Source: Thalassia testudinum
Lineage: Eukaryota; Streptophyta; Magnoliopsida; Alismatales; Hydrocharitaceae
Assembly (NCBI GenBank): GCA_037157565.1
Contig: JAZHRO010000039.1
Span: 48,050,001 to 48,114,000 of the forward strand
Length of the DNA: 64,000 bases
Direction: 5' to 3'
A model generated the notes under the pieces. The model worked only from the letters and a program-made list of their open reading frames with translations, made no database searches and had not been told where the DNA came from. Below, piece after piece: positions 22,849 to 34,000 of this stretch (the first letter of the stretch is position 1; each line of letters begins with the position of its first letter). The position numbers and the translations under genes are program-made.

Positions 22849-23460
22849 TGGGTGAGTGTGAATATATATATGTGTGTGTGTGTGTGCAGGCATGTGTATG
22901 TATATGTGCATGTGGTGTGTGAGTGTTTGTGTGTGCTAGTGTGTATGTGTATGTGTATGTATGTGTGCGTGAGTGCACGGGAAAGAGAGTGCGTGTGAGT
23001 GGATGTGTGAGGCAGTGCGTAAGGTGAGAGAGCGTGGTGACAACCGGGTGTGATAGGTGAGCTGAGGAGAGAGAGGGCATGGTGACCTACTAAGTGAGAA
23101 GCCTTCCGGTCACCGTGCACACACAAGATTTCATGGGGAGAGGTGGGCATTGTGCAGGGGCAAAGTGCATTGGTTGACTCGAGAAACCACCGGCTGTGTT
23201 TCTCAGTTAGCTGGTGGATGGCGAGAGCAAAAGTGTGCGGGCGTGAGGAGTGGAGAAGCTGTGACCAGTTGAAGGTGTGTGGGAGAGGTCTATCACTGAT
23301 AAAGTGAGAAGCTCCCGGTTGCAAGCGGAGGAAAATGAGTAGCGATGAACCATCTACAGTATGCTATAGTGAAAAATAGAGGAGCTTCAAGAGCTCAAGC
23401 TACCGCTAATGGTGAACAAAATTAGATCAAACGAAAGCTAAAATAACAAAGAAAAAGAAA
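20996..23460 (-). other. Athila leader region and simple repeats, no gene
   Basis: The sequence upstream of the Athila gag start has no convincing reading frame. It contains AT-rich leader DNA, a GGTTCGAGTCC string at 21511-21521 that resembles a tRNA B box but lacks a tRNA fold, and a microsatellite block (22781-22980). Apparent long frames over 22592-23324 are only translations of TA/TG and CA repeats. Confidence 0.5.
22781..22886. repeat. (TA)33 followed by a (TG)8 microsatellite
   Basis: An uninterrupted TA run spans 22781-22846; after 24 bp a TG run follows at 22871-22886, with looser GT-rich sequence to about 22980. Length is likely to vary between individuals and to be error-prone in assembly. 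Confidence 0.95.
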
Positions 23461-23471
23461 ACGAGTCACCA

Positions 23472-24640
23472 TGCTATTTTATCGAATTTGTCATTGTTTA
23501 ATAAATGTGCCGTAGTATAGGACAAATGCACTCAAACAAATAAATTTATACTCGAAATCTAGAAATGAAGTCCAAGGTCGAACACAGGGAGCAAGTGTTG
23601 CATTTACAAGCTAATCAAGATGAATATATAAATGAGCACAAGAAATTAAATCAACAATGAAATTCAATGAATAATAATTACTCAAACTTGATATTCAATA
23701 AGAACATGAGTATTTCAAGAGTTTAATGAGTCAAAAAGATGTCTAAGACAAAATAATTATGATTTGAATTACCAATTATTAGTCTAAGCACATATATCAA
23801 TTACACAATAATATCAATAAATGAACAATGGCCTAAACCACTTATGCTTGTAATTCCACGAAGGTAAATAGATCCATAGTGCTCTCAGAGGGTTATCAGA
23901 CATCGGCTTTGGTAATCAGATGACTTAAATGTCGTTGCTACAGTTCTCTGTAAAGAGCTTTCTTCTTCAGCTCCTTCTCTTCTTTCTCTCTTCTTTAGAT
24001 CTTCTCCTTCTTTTGCAGCCAGTGCCTTCTTCCTTTCCTCTTCTTTTCTCCTTCAGAAACCTTCTCTTCCTTTCTTTCCAGCGACTAAGTGTCGCACAAT
24101 GCATAGAGGAGCAAAACCCTCCCCTCCCCCGCTCTCTTTCTCTTTCCTTCCTCCTCTCTCAAACCCAGGCTAATCGGGTATACAGGTATGAGCAGTATCG
24201 GGTCCAGAGTTATCGGCAGTGTGTAGTAGCCAAGGAGTGAGTAGGCATAGGAGGGTATGGGTAAGCAGGTAAAGGGGACCTCATCCCCGTGGTCTTGAGG
24301 CGATAAGCCTAAAGTAGAAAAACAATATATGCCACTATGGTTGCTCTTCCACGCCTTATGTGGAACTAAATGTCCCTCTTCCTTCGCTCCTGTAGCAGAG
24401 ATGAAGCCGCGTCTGATTGGGATGCTATTGTTGCTGGGGTCCTCAATTGAGGACCTGGGCATGAACCTGGGCCTTGTCCGCAGTGCCTGAAGGTGGAAGA
24501 TGGGGCTTGCCTGGCTAGAACACCGCGAACGAGGTTGGAGAGATGACATGGCAGCGGAGTGACGGCGAGGAACCTGAAAAGCATGAATACAACCTTGCAG
24601 CCAAGTTAAAATAACTCAGGACCTCCTCCGGACCACAACA
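23472..24640 (-). repeat. Gypsy-type LTR (family B, copy 2), 3' part
   Basis: The reverse complement matches 330-1420 block by block: CTTATCGCC (24308-24300), the purine-rich tract, ACATTTAAGTCATCTGAT in place of the GACGTC motif, and a terminal GTTCGACCTTGGACTTC/CTATACTACGG block. The 3' end is probably CA at 23473-23472. TGGTGACTCG directly follows on the minus strand (23471-23462) and resembles the TGGCGACTC start of a Tat-type primer site. The right (5') boundary was not found; related sequence may continue past 24640. Confidence 0.55.
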
Positions 24641-26636
24641 AATGTGTTGGTGGTGGTGGTGTGCCGTGAGAGGTCGTGAGGTGGTCGGGCGAAGGCAAGA
24701 AGGTGGCGTCGATGATGGGTTGTTTGGTAGAGGTTTGGAGGGGTGAATAGCCCTAAATATGAGAGGGCTTTTGGTCATAGTGGAACGGCGGAGCTTTAGG
24801 GAGTGTTAGAGAGTTATTTGGTGGATTTTGGAGGTGGAGTGGACTTGTCGGAGGTGCGGTCGGAAATGGAGATGAAGGTGGCGTGCGGTGGCCCCGAGGG
24901 TTGGTGTAGAGTTTGGGAGATGGGAAAGAACCTAGGGAGCTAAAAGGAACCTATCTACCTACTCTAATTGGATGAAAAAGGGAAGGAGAGGCTCTAGCTT
25001 TGATTGGCCGGCGTCGGAGAAGGGAAGGTCTCCAGTGGGGGAACAGCGAGGAAAGAAGGGGTCTAAGAGGCGCTTGCTGGTATTGCGAGATGCGATCGAA
25101 TGAGACGAAGAGAAATCCGTCGGCTATTGTCCGTGACGGTGGACAAGGAAGGTGGATGGAGGGGCTCGCCAGAGCTTGCAGAGCTTTTGACCGAGGAGAA
25201 GGGAAGACGATGGGGAATCGGCCAAAAACGAGCTAAGGAGGTAAGGAACTCGGGGCGAAGCTTATATAGAGTTCAGGACCTCCTGCAAATAAGGGAGGAA
25301 GATTGACGAGCTTCGAAGTTTCAGGGGAAGAAATCCCTAAACTTTTGAAGGTTTGAAACAGCTTTTGACTTTGATTCCATGTCAAAGAAGTTGCTCAGAT
25401 GGTTGGGAATCAACTGAGGAACACTCCTTCCAATTTTTGAGGAGATTGATTGAAGGATTAGAGAGCTTTCCTTAATTGAAGGTCGGCTGCTCAGTGGGTT
25501 TAGGACTTTTTCTTATGCGAAGGCGATAGGGACTTGTTGGTGAAGAAGACGACAAAGTTAAGGGGGTGAACGCAAATATTTTGAAAGCTAGGGTTTTAAG
25601 TGAGAGAAGAAGAATTAGACTTGACCAAAATTCAAACTAGGTCAAAATGATCTCTGATTGGGTTCAAATTTTGGTACAAACCTAATTTTGATCCAAGGAA
25701 TCTGATGGTGAATTAGGATTTAGGTTTTGACCAAGTTTGACTAGATAATTTGTGTAGAAACCCAAATAAGGGCAAGTATCTGTCAGAGACTCTATTTTAG
25801 GTTAAATTGGGTTCCAATGGTCAAATCAAAAGTACCAAACCCTAGAGAATATTTTTATATAATTTTTAGAAGATTTAGGTGAATTTTATCTTGACCAGAA
25901 CCACGGTTAATTAAGCAGGTCTGTTTTTAGGATTTCTGATGTCCATTAATTCTTGAAATACATGAAAACCTGTTTCTTTCTGCGTGGACCCTCTTATTAG
26001 ACATTTATGAATATTTTACCTTTAATTAACCCCTGGGACACACCATAATTGTTCTGCATTTAGGATATTCTGTTAAAACTGCAGATTTACCCCTATTTTA
26101 ATGCATTTCTCTCAAAATGAATATGCAATGAGTTATAGCTCCTTGGCGGTTATGTAGGAGAATTTATCAATGTATTATGAATAATTAAAGCTAGATATGG
26201 TTGATTATGATGTTATCATCACATGCCCACCTGCTCACGAAGGATCTGGGCAATGATGTCCCTCACCGTGGTGGTTGCGAGCACGACAGGGTCTCCTTTG
26301 TTCTCAATGTGCCTCTCCACTGGTGAGAGGGTACTGAGAGTGGAGGAGGGGAAGAGGGGGAGAAAGGATAGCTCAGGGTGGACGGCTAGCTAGAATGGAG
26401 GTGCTGCTGTGAGTGTATGTGCGTGTGGGAAAGGGGGGACGGATTGTTGATGGTGGAGGTGGGAGCCGACACTCCACACGTAAGGGGTGGTGAAGGTTTT
26501 ATAGGTGAGGGAATGAGGGTGGCGAGTAGGGATAGTACCGTTAGGGATATTTTTTAGAGGGGGATATTTTGGAATTTTTATAAGTAGGCACTTAGGGTGT
26601 TATGGAAATTAATGTAGGTGGTGTTGGGTGTTATTA
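24641..26636. other. Unassigned repeat-like DNA, no gene
   Basis: GC-rich, G-biased sequence (24640-25320) grades into AT-rich sequence (25320-26220) with many TTGACC/GGTCAAA strings, followed by another G-rich stretch. The look is that of degenerate gypsy LTR DNA, probably the U3 side of LTR-B. I see no protein domain, RNA gene or clear boundary. Confidence 0.4.
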
Positions 26637-26841
26637 GATGGAATAAGTGGTAGAATATGAAGGGATAAAATGAATGAAATAGAGGCTCAATCTCTCTCTA
26701 TCTTCCTCTCCATAAAATGCACAAATGTAAATATTTACATAATGCATGGATAACTACCTAATCTAAATGCGTAACATTAGGAAATAGCATAAGATGTCCT
26801 AATTACAAGCATGTATTGCTGCACAATCAACACTCCCCCGA
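26637..26841 (-). repeat. Copia-like 3' LTR start with polypurine tract
   Basis: On the minus strand TTCGGGGGAG (26842-26833) is directly followed by TGTTGATTGTGCAGC (26832 on), the usual polypurine-tract/LTR junction of copia elements. The LTR would run left to about 26637 (CTTATTCCA). The 330 bp to the right could be copia 3' non-coding sequence but no RNase H is recognisable, and no second LTR was found. Confidence 0.35.
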
Positions 26842-27170
26842 AAACTAGCCCCAGGTTATAAGGACGAGAAAACAATAATTAGATTAAATCTTAAAAAGTC
26901 TACTCTAATATGTGAAATCAGAAATCTAAGAGGCAGAATCCTCCTAGATGTTCCTCCGCATGTCTTCACGTGCGTGGGATCAAGGCCCACAAGCACTTAT
27001 TGCTGTCCTCCAGGTGTTATCAAGGTCCACCAAAACGAGCATCCGCTGCATGCTCCTCCCCCTCAAGAATGTACCTTACACAGAAAAATGATAGATCAAT
27101 GGATGTATGATCTCAATTAGAACTCAATGTAGACAGAAGAAAATACTTGCGATTTACTAGGCCTGTTACC

Positions 27171-27188
27171 TCCTCAGCAACAGTGCCA
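27171..27188 (-). other. Primer-binding site of the Athila-like element
   Basis: On the minus strand TGGCACTGTTGCTGAGGA agrees at 14 of 18 positions with TGGCGCCGTTGCCGGGGA, the tRNA-Asp primer site used by Athila. All differences are transitions. It lies 2 bp inside the LTR end at 27191. Confidence 0.62.
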
Positions 27189-27190
27189 TT

Positions 27191-27844
27191 TGACAACGAG
27201 AATTTTGCTTATATTGATAGCAATAATATGTCGTTGTAGTATTTTATGTGATGGAAATCTTGTATCAAGAAAAATTAATTTAAATCTAACTATAGTGGAT
27301 TAGGTCGTTTCCATGTAGAGGAACAAACCAAATTGACTCGCAAATTTATGAAAATATGATGGTCAGATATCTGCCCATAACATGTAACATATACGCAACT
27401 AATAGATTGGGGAGATAGATATACAATGAGAGAATCATAGAAATACTAAGAATGTGAGGGGCTTGACTGCAATTCACATGATAAATCAAATATTAAATGA
27501 AAATTCAGAGTTCATCGATGGCATCAAATGTAATTATTAATTCTACCTAAAATTGAGCATTCTTATGGAGGCTTGTGCACTCATGGAGGGGGGTCGCCGA
27601 TGGAGTAGCTACAGGTGATGGTCGGTTGGAGTCCGAGTTTCACAGCAGTGATCTCGGCGTGGGCTGAGATGGCTGACGCCGGCGGCCGAAAGCGGATGAT
27701 GGTCGACTGAAGGTGTGTGAGCAGTAGCCGTGGGCAGCCTGTTGCGTTAGAGGATTTGCACGGTCGGGGGTTGCGAACCTTGGAGGAGGATGGCAGAGTG
27801 TGGTCGCTAACCGGAGGTGTTGCTCGGAGGGTCTGGGCATGAGT
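27191..27844 (-). repeat. Athila-like LTR, 3' part (primer side)
   Basis: It starts TGACAACGAG at 27191 next to the primer site and has the GTCGTTGTAGTA and GTCGTTTCCATG blocks shared with solo LTR-A (6628-6723). It continues to GGGCATGAGT at 27844, where LTR-D is inserted; the alignment to LTR-A resumes at 32396. Combined LTR length is about 1.6 kb. Confidence 0.66.
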
Positions 27845-30800
27845 TGATCGTTCAATTATCAACACAGTTAATCAAGGTTATTAGTCTTAATTAATTTCAT
27901 AAAGAATGGACTTAGGTTAATTTGATTTGTTAAATCATTGTCGTTGATTGTAGTATAGGGTCAAGCTAACATAACATTTTAGATTTTTAATTCATTTAAC
28001 TTGTTAAATCCAGGTCGTTCACTGGGAGGCATAATTGTAGTTTAATTCACCATTTTTATTCTAATGCATAATTTACTAATTAATCAATTAATTAAATCTA
28101 TAATTAAGTCATATGTTAAGCACATGAACAATTGCACATAGAATTAAAACTCTAAAGTATGGCAATTATTCCATTAATAAGAGAAAGGTACATGAATGAT
28201 TTACCAGGAATAATAAGAAATCTCAATTATTACATCAAGTGTTTACAAAATAAGGTATAAAAGAAATTTACAACTAAGTACAAATGCTTTTATTGCATTA
28301 AGCTCATCAAACACTTTATTACTTTAATTAGCCTTGAGTCTTCTCTTATCAGGTCCTCCCATAGGTCGAGGTACGGGGGTAGTGTTTTTATTTGTTTTGT
28401 TTGGATTTGGTCGATGGCTCTCCCTCTCCATATGGTTGCTTTATCCTACTTCTAGTTGGAGTCGATCTCAGAATTGACCTAGAAGTAGGTTTTATTGATG
28501 CCAATGGGCTTGGATACGTCCCATGCCCATACCCATTAGAGATAGAGATACAATGAGCTCATCTCTTTTATGGTATTTGTCTTAATATCTCCTCTAAGGG
28601 CTATTCTAACTCATACTTTCTATATGATTTAGTTTTAAAAGTACGCGATATACTTTCCTTCGAAAGCATTAGCTTTCTAGGAAGGAGACCAATATACTAA
28701 CCTTAAGGATGGTTAGTATATTGGGAGGAGCCTGGAAAGCATCCCATGGAGAGCTTCTCCGGAAGGAGGGAGGGGAGGAGAAGCTCGACCCCATAGAATG
28801 CTAGGCATCTCAATGAGAAATTAGAAGACTTAAAAGTAGAAATTTGGACTTCTGATTACATCAAAAGACGTCTAATTCTCGTCTTTTCATTTTTTCTTAA
28901 TCCCTTTCTCATTTAAATTCTATCTTTATTCTTTCCCTTATTAATATCTTATTTTTCTTCTCTCACCTCTCTCTTTTCTTTCTTAACTCTTCTCTTTCTC
29001 TTCTCAGCTTCTTTAAATCTCCTTTCTTCATTCGCCTCTCTCTTCAATTTCATTTCCTTTCTTTAACCCTTAACTATGCACAACCTTTGTTCCACACTTA
29101 ACCATTTTTTTCGACCTTAATCCACATGTTTTGTTACTTAACCAAAAATTTGATTAATTGGCGGACCGACCTTTTAGAGGATACACAGCACCCATAAGGG
29201 GTGGGACCAAACTCTACTCAAGCCAGTCTTGATTCATTAGTGTGGATTTTAGATATTTTTGCATAGTACAAGGCCCATTCTAGGCCCACAAATCATGCTC
29301 TCGCCCACCCGGGCCCACGCACATACAGGTGCGCACACACGCTCATATGCACATGCTCAAGAGGATCAGAATGCTCAGTTATGCGCCCTGCGCTGACTAC
29401 CAAATAGTCTCATCGCCTTTTTGATTTTATTCCCACACAGCACTTCCTACCTTTCCGAGGTGGGGCTATCTTAGCAGCCTTCCTCCTTTGCGCTTCGTTT
29501 GCTGACCATATCTTCAAATGAAGATTCCGGCCGGTTTAGTTCACCAAATTGAGCGTATAATAGCTCGATCAAAAGCGCTAAAGATCCTCTATTTAATTTT
29601 ATCACCAATTTGGTGGTTGGATCAGATTTGATCCGAGGATTCGAAGGAGGAACATGGTTGTTTCACCATGCTCAAAAACATGCTCAAAAGATAGATTTCC
29701 AATCTTTTGACCTGCAGATGATGACAAGCCCTCAATTGAGGGTCTGAATGGCTTCCGTGATGCATTTCGCATCGATCAAGAGAGAGAAGGGAGTAGGAAT
29801 AAGCTTCAGAAGCTCCTAAAGTTTTATAGATCAATTCTCAATGTAGAAGCACTGATTTCAAACTTGAATCAACATAATAAATGGATTAGAATCTAATCTA
29901 ACAACCCAGATCGATTAAGGAAATCAATTGGCTTTGTTCTGGGTGAAAATTAGATTCAAAACTTGACAAAAAAAAACATAGAATAGTGTTGGGTTCCAGT
30001 TGAACCCAAACTAGACAGATCACAGGATCTCTACAAATCCTCAATTAAATCCAATCAAATAAGTTCTAAACAACTCTAAATCATCACAGGAACCAATCCT
30101 AGCCATAAAATCAGAAATTCAGGCATGGATTCCTCAAGAATAGCTCCTAATTGACCTTAAAAGCTCAAGAGTTGACTTTCAAAGTTTAAGCTTACAAATT
30201 CAAATTTTAGATCTAAGTAGGTTTAATTCAATCCTAGGAATCTATTCAACGCATAAAAATCATGCTTTGATGATCTCAACCCTGCTTTCAGACCTTGCCG
30301 CCTGAGCTCAGACGGTGGTTTGTTCGATAGGAGAAATTGGAGTTTCTATGTTCTAATTGAAACTTAGAATAGGTTCTCTAGAGTCTGCGTGTGCTTCAGA
30401 ACCTATTACTAGACACTAGTCCTCATCAGAATCTCCTATCCAACTTCGTCAGAGTTGGAGAAGACAAAGTCTAATGAAATGATTCAATCATCAAAACTTA
30501 CATCTAATAGGTGGAATCTAATCCTACCATCAAAGTAAAGCTATCTGGACCTTAACATGAAGTTTTGAAGACTGAGGTTCTAGTTTGGTTCGTTGGAGCT
30601 CCGGTGAACACTATTTCAATTCACTGAAGATCAAGTTTCCACGAAATGCTTCAAAAATGATATTGATCAATTCCCGATGTCACAGGGAACCTCAAGAACA
30701 TTTCAATTGTTCTAGTAGATGATCAGTTCCATGAATTAATTAAGAATTCAGAAGGATTACATCTTGAGTTCACCTGAACTCAAGTGCTGCCATCTCACAT

Positions 30801-32395
30801 AATTGAATAAGGGGAAACATTTAGGGAGATGAGGCGATAGTGACAAGGTGATTAATTATGTGAATCAACTCCTCTTGAGCCATCATTGATAGAGGGCTCA
30901 AGTGATTGAGTGGAATTGGGCATTTTATGTGTAGGTGTTAATAGGGCTAATTAAAGAGTGGAACATGGTCCTGTAGTGATGATAAGGTGATGAAGGGCCC
31001 TTGTTGGCTATGAAATAAGCTGGAGACCTCCGCCATGGACAATGAAGATATTCTGGTGATGATGAAATGGATTAGGCATATTAGGTGATAAAAATTGAGG
31101 GAAAAGAAGTAGAAATGATCATGAGATGATAAGGAGTGCGATCAAGTGATGAAAATTGTGAAACGAAGTCCAACGAGGTCAGAATTAACCTCACCGGAGA
31201 TGGAGAAGGAAGGGAGAATTTGAGCTAATCTACACCTCCTAAGATTACTCGCCTAAATTCTAGTTAACCCTACTCCTAAGAGGTTAGGCTACTTACCTGA
31301 TGAAGGAGGTAAGGGATATCACCGTTGGTAGGGTTAGAACAAGATCGAAATCAAAGCTTAGTCAGAAAAGAAACTTCGGCCGATCCAGGTAGAGAGGATT
31401 CACAGCTGTGGCGTGCTCCAACACCATTGGCAGGGCGAAGGAGAGGAAGAGGGGGTGAGAGAGGTAGCGCTCCTCAACGGTAGCACTAGAGAAAGGGGAT
31501 GAGAAGACATCGGAGCAGGAAGAAACCTATGAACGACCACGGTGGGGGGAAGGGGGTAGGGGGTTGCTAAACTCAAATCGGAGGTCGGCAAGGGTATTTA
31601 TAGGTGGCGATGATAGCTAAGGGGGCAGGAATCAGGACAAGAATACATCTAGGTTCATCGTAACTCACCAGCGTCGTCTCTAACGCCGATGAAGTTATCT
31701 ACCTAGTCTAAATAGGATTTCCCTGAAATCTAGTGCATTGAATGAAGAGGAGGCGGTGAGCGGAGTTCGAGCAGCAACGACGATGGTATTTCGTTGTCAA
31801 ATCAATAGTGAAAAGGTGGTATGGACATCGAAGAACGTGGACCATCCATGGAGAGGATGAAGATGAAGAAGACGATGAAGAAGAAAGTCTATGCACATAG
31901 GGGCATTTTTGTAAGGAAAAAGGACCTGATTGAAAATAAAAAGGACTCACTTGAGCTAGAAATTAAGGACCTAAACGTAAACATTGAGTTTTAAGGCTTA
32001 TTTTAATTTATTTCTTTTTCAAATTTTTATATATATTTATAAATTAGGTAAATATTATATTTATGCCTTGAAGTTACATTTTTTCCCCTTTTAGCGATAT
32101 TTATTTAAATGATTAGATTAATTAAGTAAATTACATACTTAGGTCTTTAAAATAACTAAGTTAAATAAAATACTTTTTATATAGCTAAATGATTATTAAT
32201 TGAGTCCACATTATTGATTAAATTATTATTATGATTAATTAATATTTAATTTTGATATTTTTAACTTATTTTTCAGGTCTTTGGTAATTTAACCCCTATA
32301 GTATAATTAATCCTATAATTAATGTATTCTTAGTTACTTAACTAGGGAAACTAGTTAATTAGTGATAATTAGGAGTCATGATGAGTCTCTCATCA
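27845..32395 (-). mobile_element. Solo LTR-D, 4.55 kb, Tat/Athila-like, inside the Athila LTR
   Basis: It starts TGATCGTT on the plus strand and ends CTCATCA at 32395. TGAGT (27840-27844) and TGCGT (32396-32400) are a target duplication with one mismatch. It is homologous to LTR-E: matching blocks are GTTGATTGTAGTATAGG (27942-27958), CCAGGTCGTTCACTGGGAGGC (28013-28032), the GGCGGACCG...CAGCACCC block (29160-29195) and the ATGATGAG end. The interior is AT-rich with no coding region. LTRs of this length are typical of Ogre/Tat relatives; the lineage is inferred. Confidence 0.62.
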
Positions 32396-33352
32396 TGCGT
32401 TGAGTTGGGTTCCTTTGTTCGTACACGAGCAGAAAGGGGAGGGGTTGGAAGAAGAAGAAAATGACGGAGAGGAGATCAGGGAGTGGAGGTTGGCAGTGGT
32501 TGTGGGGTTGGCTATGGTGTGGGCATGGGTAATGGTGGTGAAGAGCTGGCGGTGGTGATGGTGGTGGGTGGCTACGGTGAGAGAGGGGGGGGGAGGACGA
32601 ATGGTGTTGGGTTGTGTTGGAGAAGATGAACAGTGAAAGGGGTTGGTGTTGGCGAGGGGGGGTTTCGTGGAGAAGGTGAAGGTGGTGATGGCTATGGGAG
32701 ACAACTGGTGGTGGTGCTCTCTGTCACCTAGCACCATTGGGGCATAGGCAGCGTTGAAGGAATGTAGTAAGATCACAGTGCATGCCAAGTTTCACAAGGT
32801 ATGCTCTCGGTGTACGATGGACGCTGCGAGGAAGAAGATCTCCCCCCTCAAACAATCGCAACTCCTCTCTTTTTAAAAACATCCCCAGTTTGTTTCTTCT
32901 GTCGAGATCTTCTCCAACCACTCGTCAAAGATCGCGAACAGTTGTGATGCATGGAGGCTTGGAGGAATAGGGCATGACTGGAGGTGGCGATTGTGGCGGA
33001 GCGTGCACTTAGTTACCGTCAAACATCCATACTGAGCTCTAGGCGTCTTAAAGAATGAAATTAGAAGTCTGTAGGCTTTGTCTGCAATTGAAAGGCTGAT
33101 TGAAGCATGGAGTTGGTGTGTGCAAGTCCCATTTGCAAATGATGTCCTCCATATTCCAATAATCATTGTATTTAGCTTGCATCCACTACATAGGTTATCA
33201 TAACCATATCCTATTAAATGTGAAATTGGAACATAAAATTATACGCAAACTAAAATAAATTACCATTTAACTCTTAAGCAATAAGAAACTAGGCACATAT
33301 AATTAAAAAGTACTTAGTCCAAATAATGATACACTGAAGTGGAGTTATTGCA
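32396..33352 (-). repeat. Athila-like LTR, 5' part
   Basis: On the minus strand it starts TGCAATAACTCCACTTCAG at 33352 and is collinear with LTR-A 7330-8300: a GGTGG-rich block, CTCTTTTTAAAAACATCCCC (32870-32888) against CTTTTTTTAAAAGTCCCC (7880-7896), degenerate GACGTC motifs (33020-33075) and a shared 300-bp AT-rich U3. It joins 27844 across LTR-D. The flank at 33353 is copia O integrase. Confidence 0.66.
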
Positions 33353-33925
33353 TGCCAAATGGGAAAGCATTACAGATCTACTTATCCTACTAGTTCTACG
33401 ATTTCTGAGTCTTTTTTTTTTATTTGCTATGTCTAGATGTATGGGGTCCTGGTTGAATTCTAGATCAACTAGGACATAGGTACTATGTTAGTGCCTATGT
33501 TACTTTTCATGAGGCCATTCCATATTTTTCTGTCACTGGCAGACAATTGATACTTGAGGCAGAGAGGGCTTCCATGCCTGTTCCCTCTATTCAGTTTGGA
33601 GATTTTCATACTACTCAGATTGCATCACTAGATACTAGTTAGGCACGATTCAGAGATCCTCCATTAGTATTTACGAAACCAATGGCATAGCGGCAACATA
33701 CCCCCCCTTTAGCACCATTATCCTCCCCACAGCAAGTATGTGTTGAAACTACAAACCAGTGTGTGTCCCGTGATGATTTTGTAGGCACTATACTAGTTGT
33801 CTTTGATTCTCCTCTTAGTGGTGGTGAAGCATCACCATCTGAGTCATCCATTGAGACTGAGTCTCCCTCTAATGATATGGATCTTCTGATTGCTATTCGA
33901 AAGGCCCCTAGGAGCGTACGTTGAT
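33353..33925 (+). pseudogene. Copia O integrase zinc finger and C-terminal region
   Basis: The frame opens at the LTR junction with CQMGKHYRS, the second half of the integrase HHCC finger, and LDVWGPG at about 33450. It then jumps, apparently by deletion of the catalytic core, to GHRYYVSAYVTFHEAIPYFS (33465-33530), the post-integrase GYRCYxP-type segment. A serine-rich linker leads to DLLIAIRKAPRSVR (about 33880-33920), the segment just before RT. Integrase catalytic residues are therefore absent. RT continues at 39600 after LTR-E. Confidence 0.77.
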
Positions 33926-33982
33926 CAACTTTCTGCGACATTCATCAAACAATCACAATAAAGTGCTATTGACAGGTTTTTA

Positions 33983-34000
33983 TCCCCGGTAACGACGCCA
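33983..34000 (-). other. Primer-binding site of the LTR-E element
   Basis: On the minus strand TGGCGTCGTTACCGGGGA differs from the Athila-type tRNA-Asp site TGGCGCCGTTGCCGGGGA by two transitions. It lies 6 bp from LTR-E. Only about 60 bp of internal sequence remains before copia O begins near 33925. Confidence 0.72.

Larger units (their letters stand above)
9441..33352 (-). mobile_element. Athila-like Ty3-gypsy element, left half deleted, with nested insertions
   Basis: Reading leftwards: the LTR starts at 33352 (TGCAATAACTCC) and ends at 27191, interrupted by solo LTR-D. A tRNA-Asp-like primer site lies at 27188-27171, then a long leader with further insertions, and gag at 20995-20133, which continues at 9784-9441 after the Tekay insertion. 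Pol and the 3' LTR are missing. Right of 33352 the sequence is copia O integrase (CQMGKHYR), so it inserted there. At 9441 it is fused to copia O gag, which suggests one deletion removed Athila pol/3' LTR and the copia segment between gag and integrase. Its own target duplication cannot be checked. Confidence 0.66.

Noticed and set aside
22592..23324. Long open frames encoding Tyr-Ile or Thr-His repeats
   Set aside because: They are translations of TA and TG/CA microsatellites with no conserved protein sequence.
33639..33941. 100-codon minus-strand frame
   Set aside because: It is antisense to the copia O integrase C-terminal region, which has clear homology on the plus strand.
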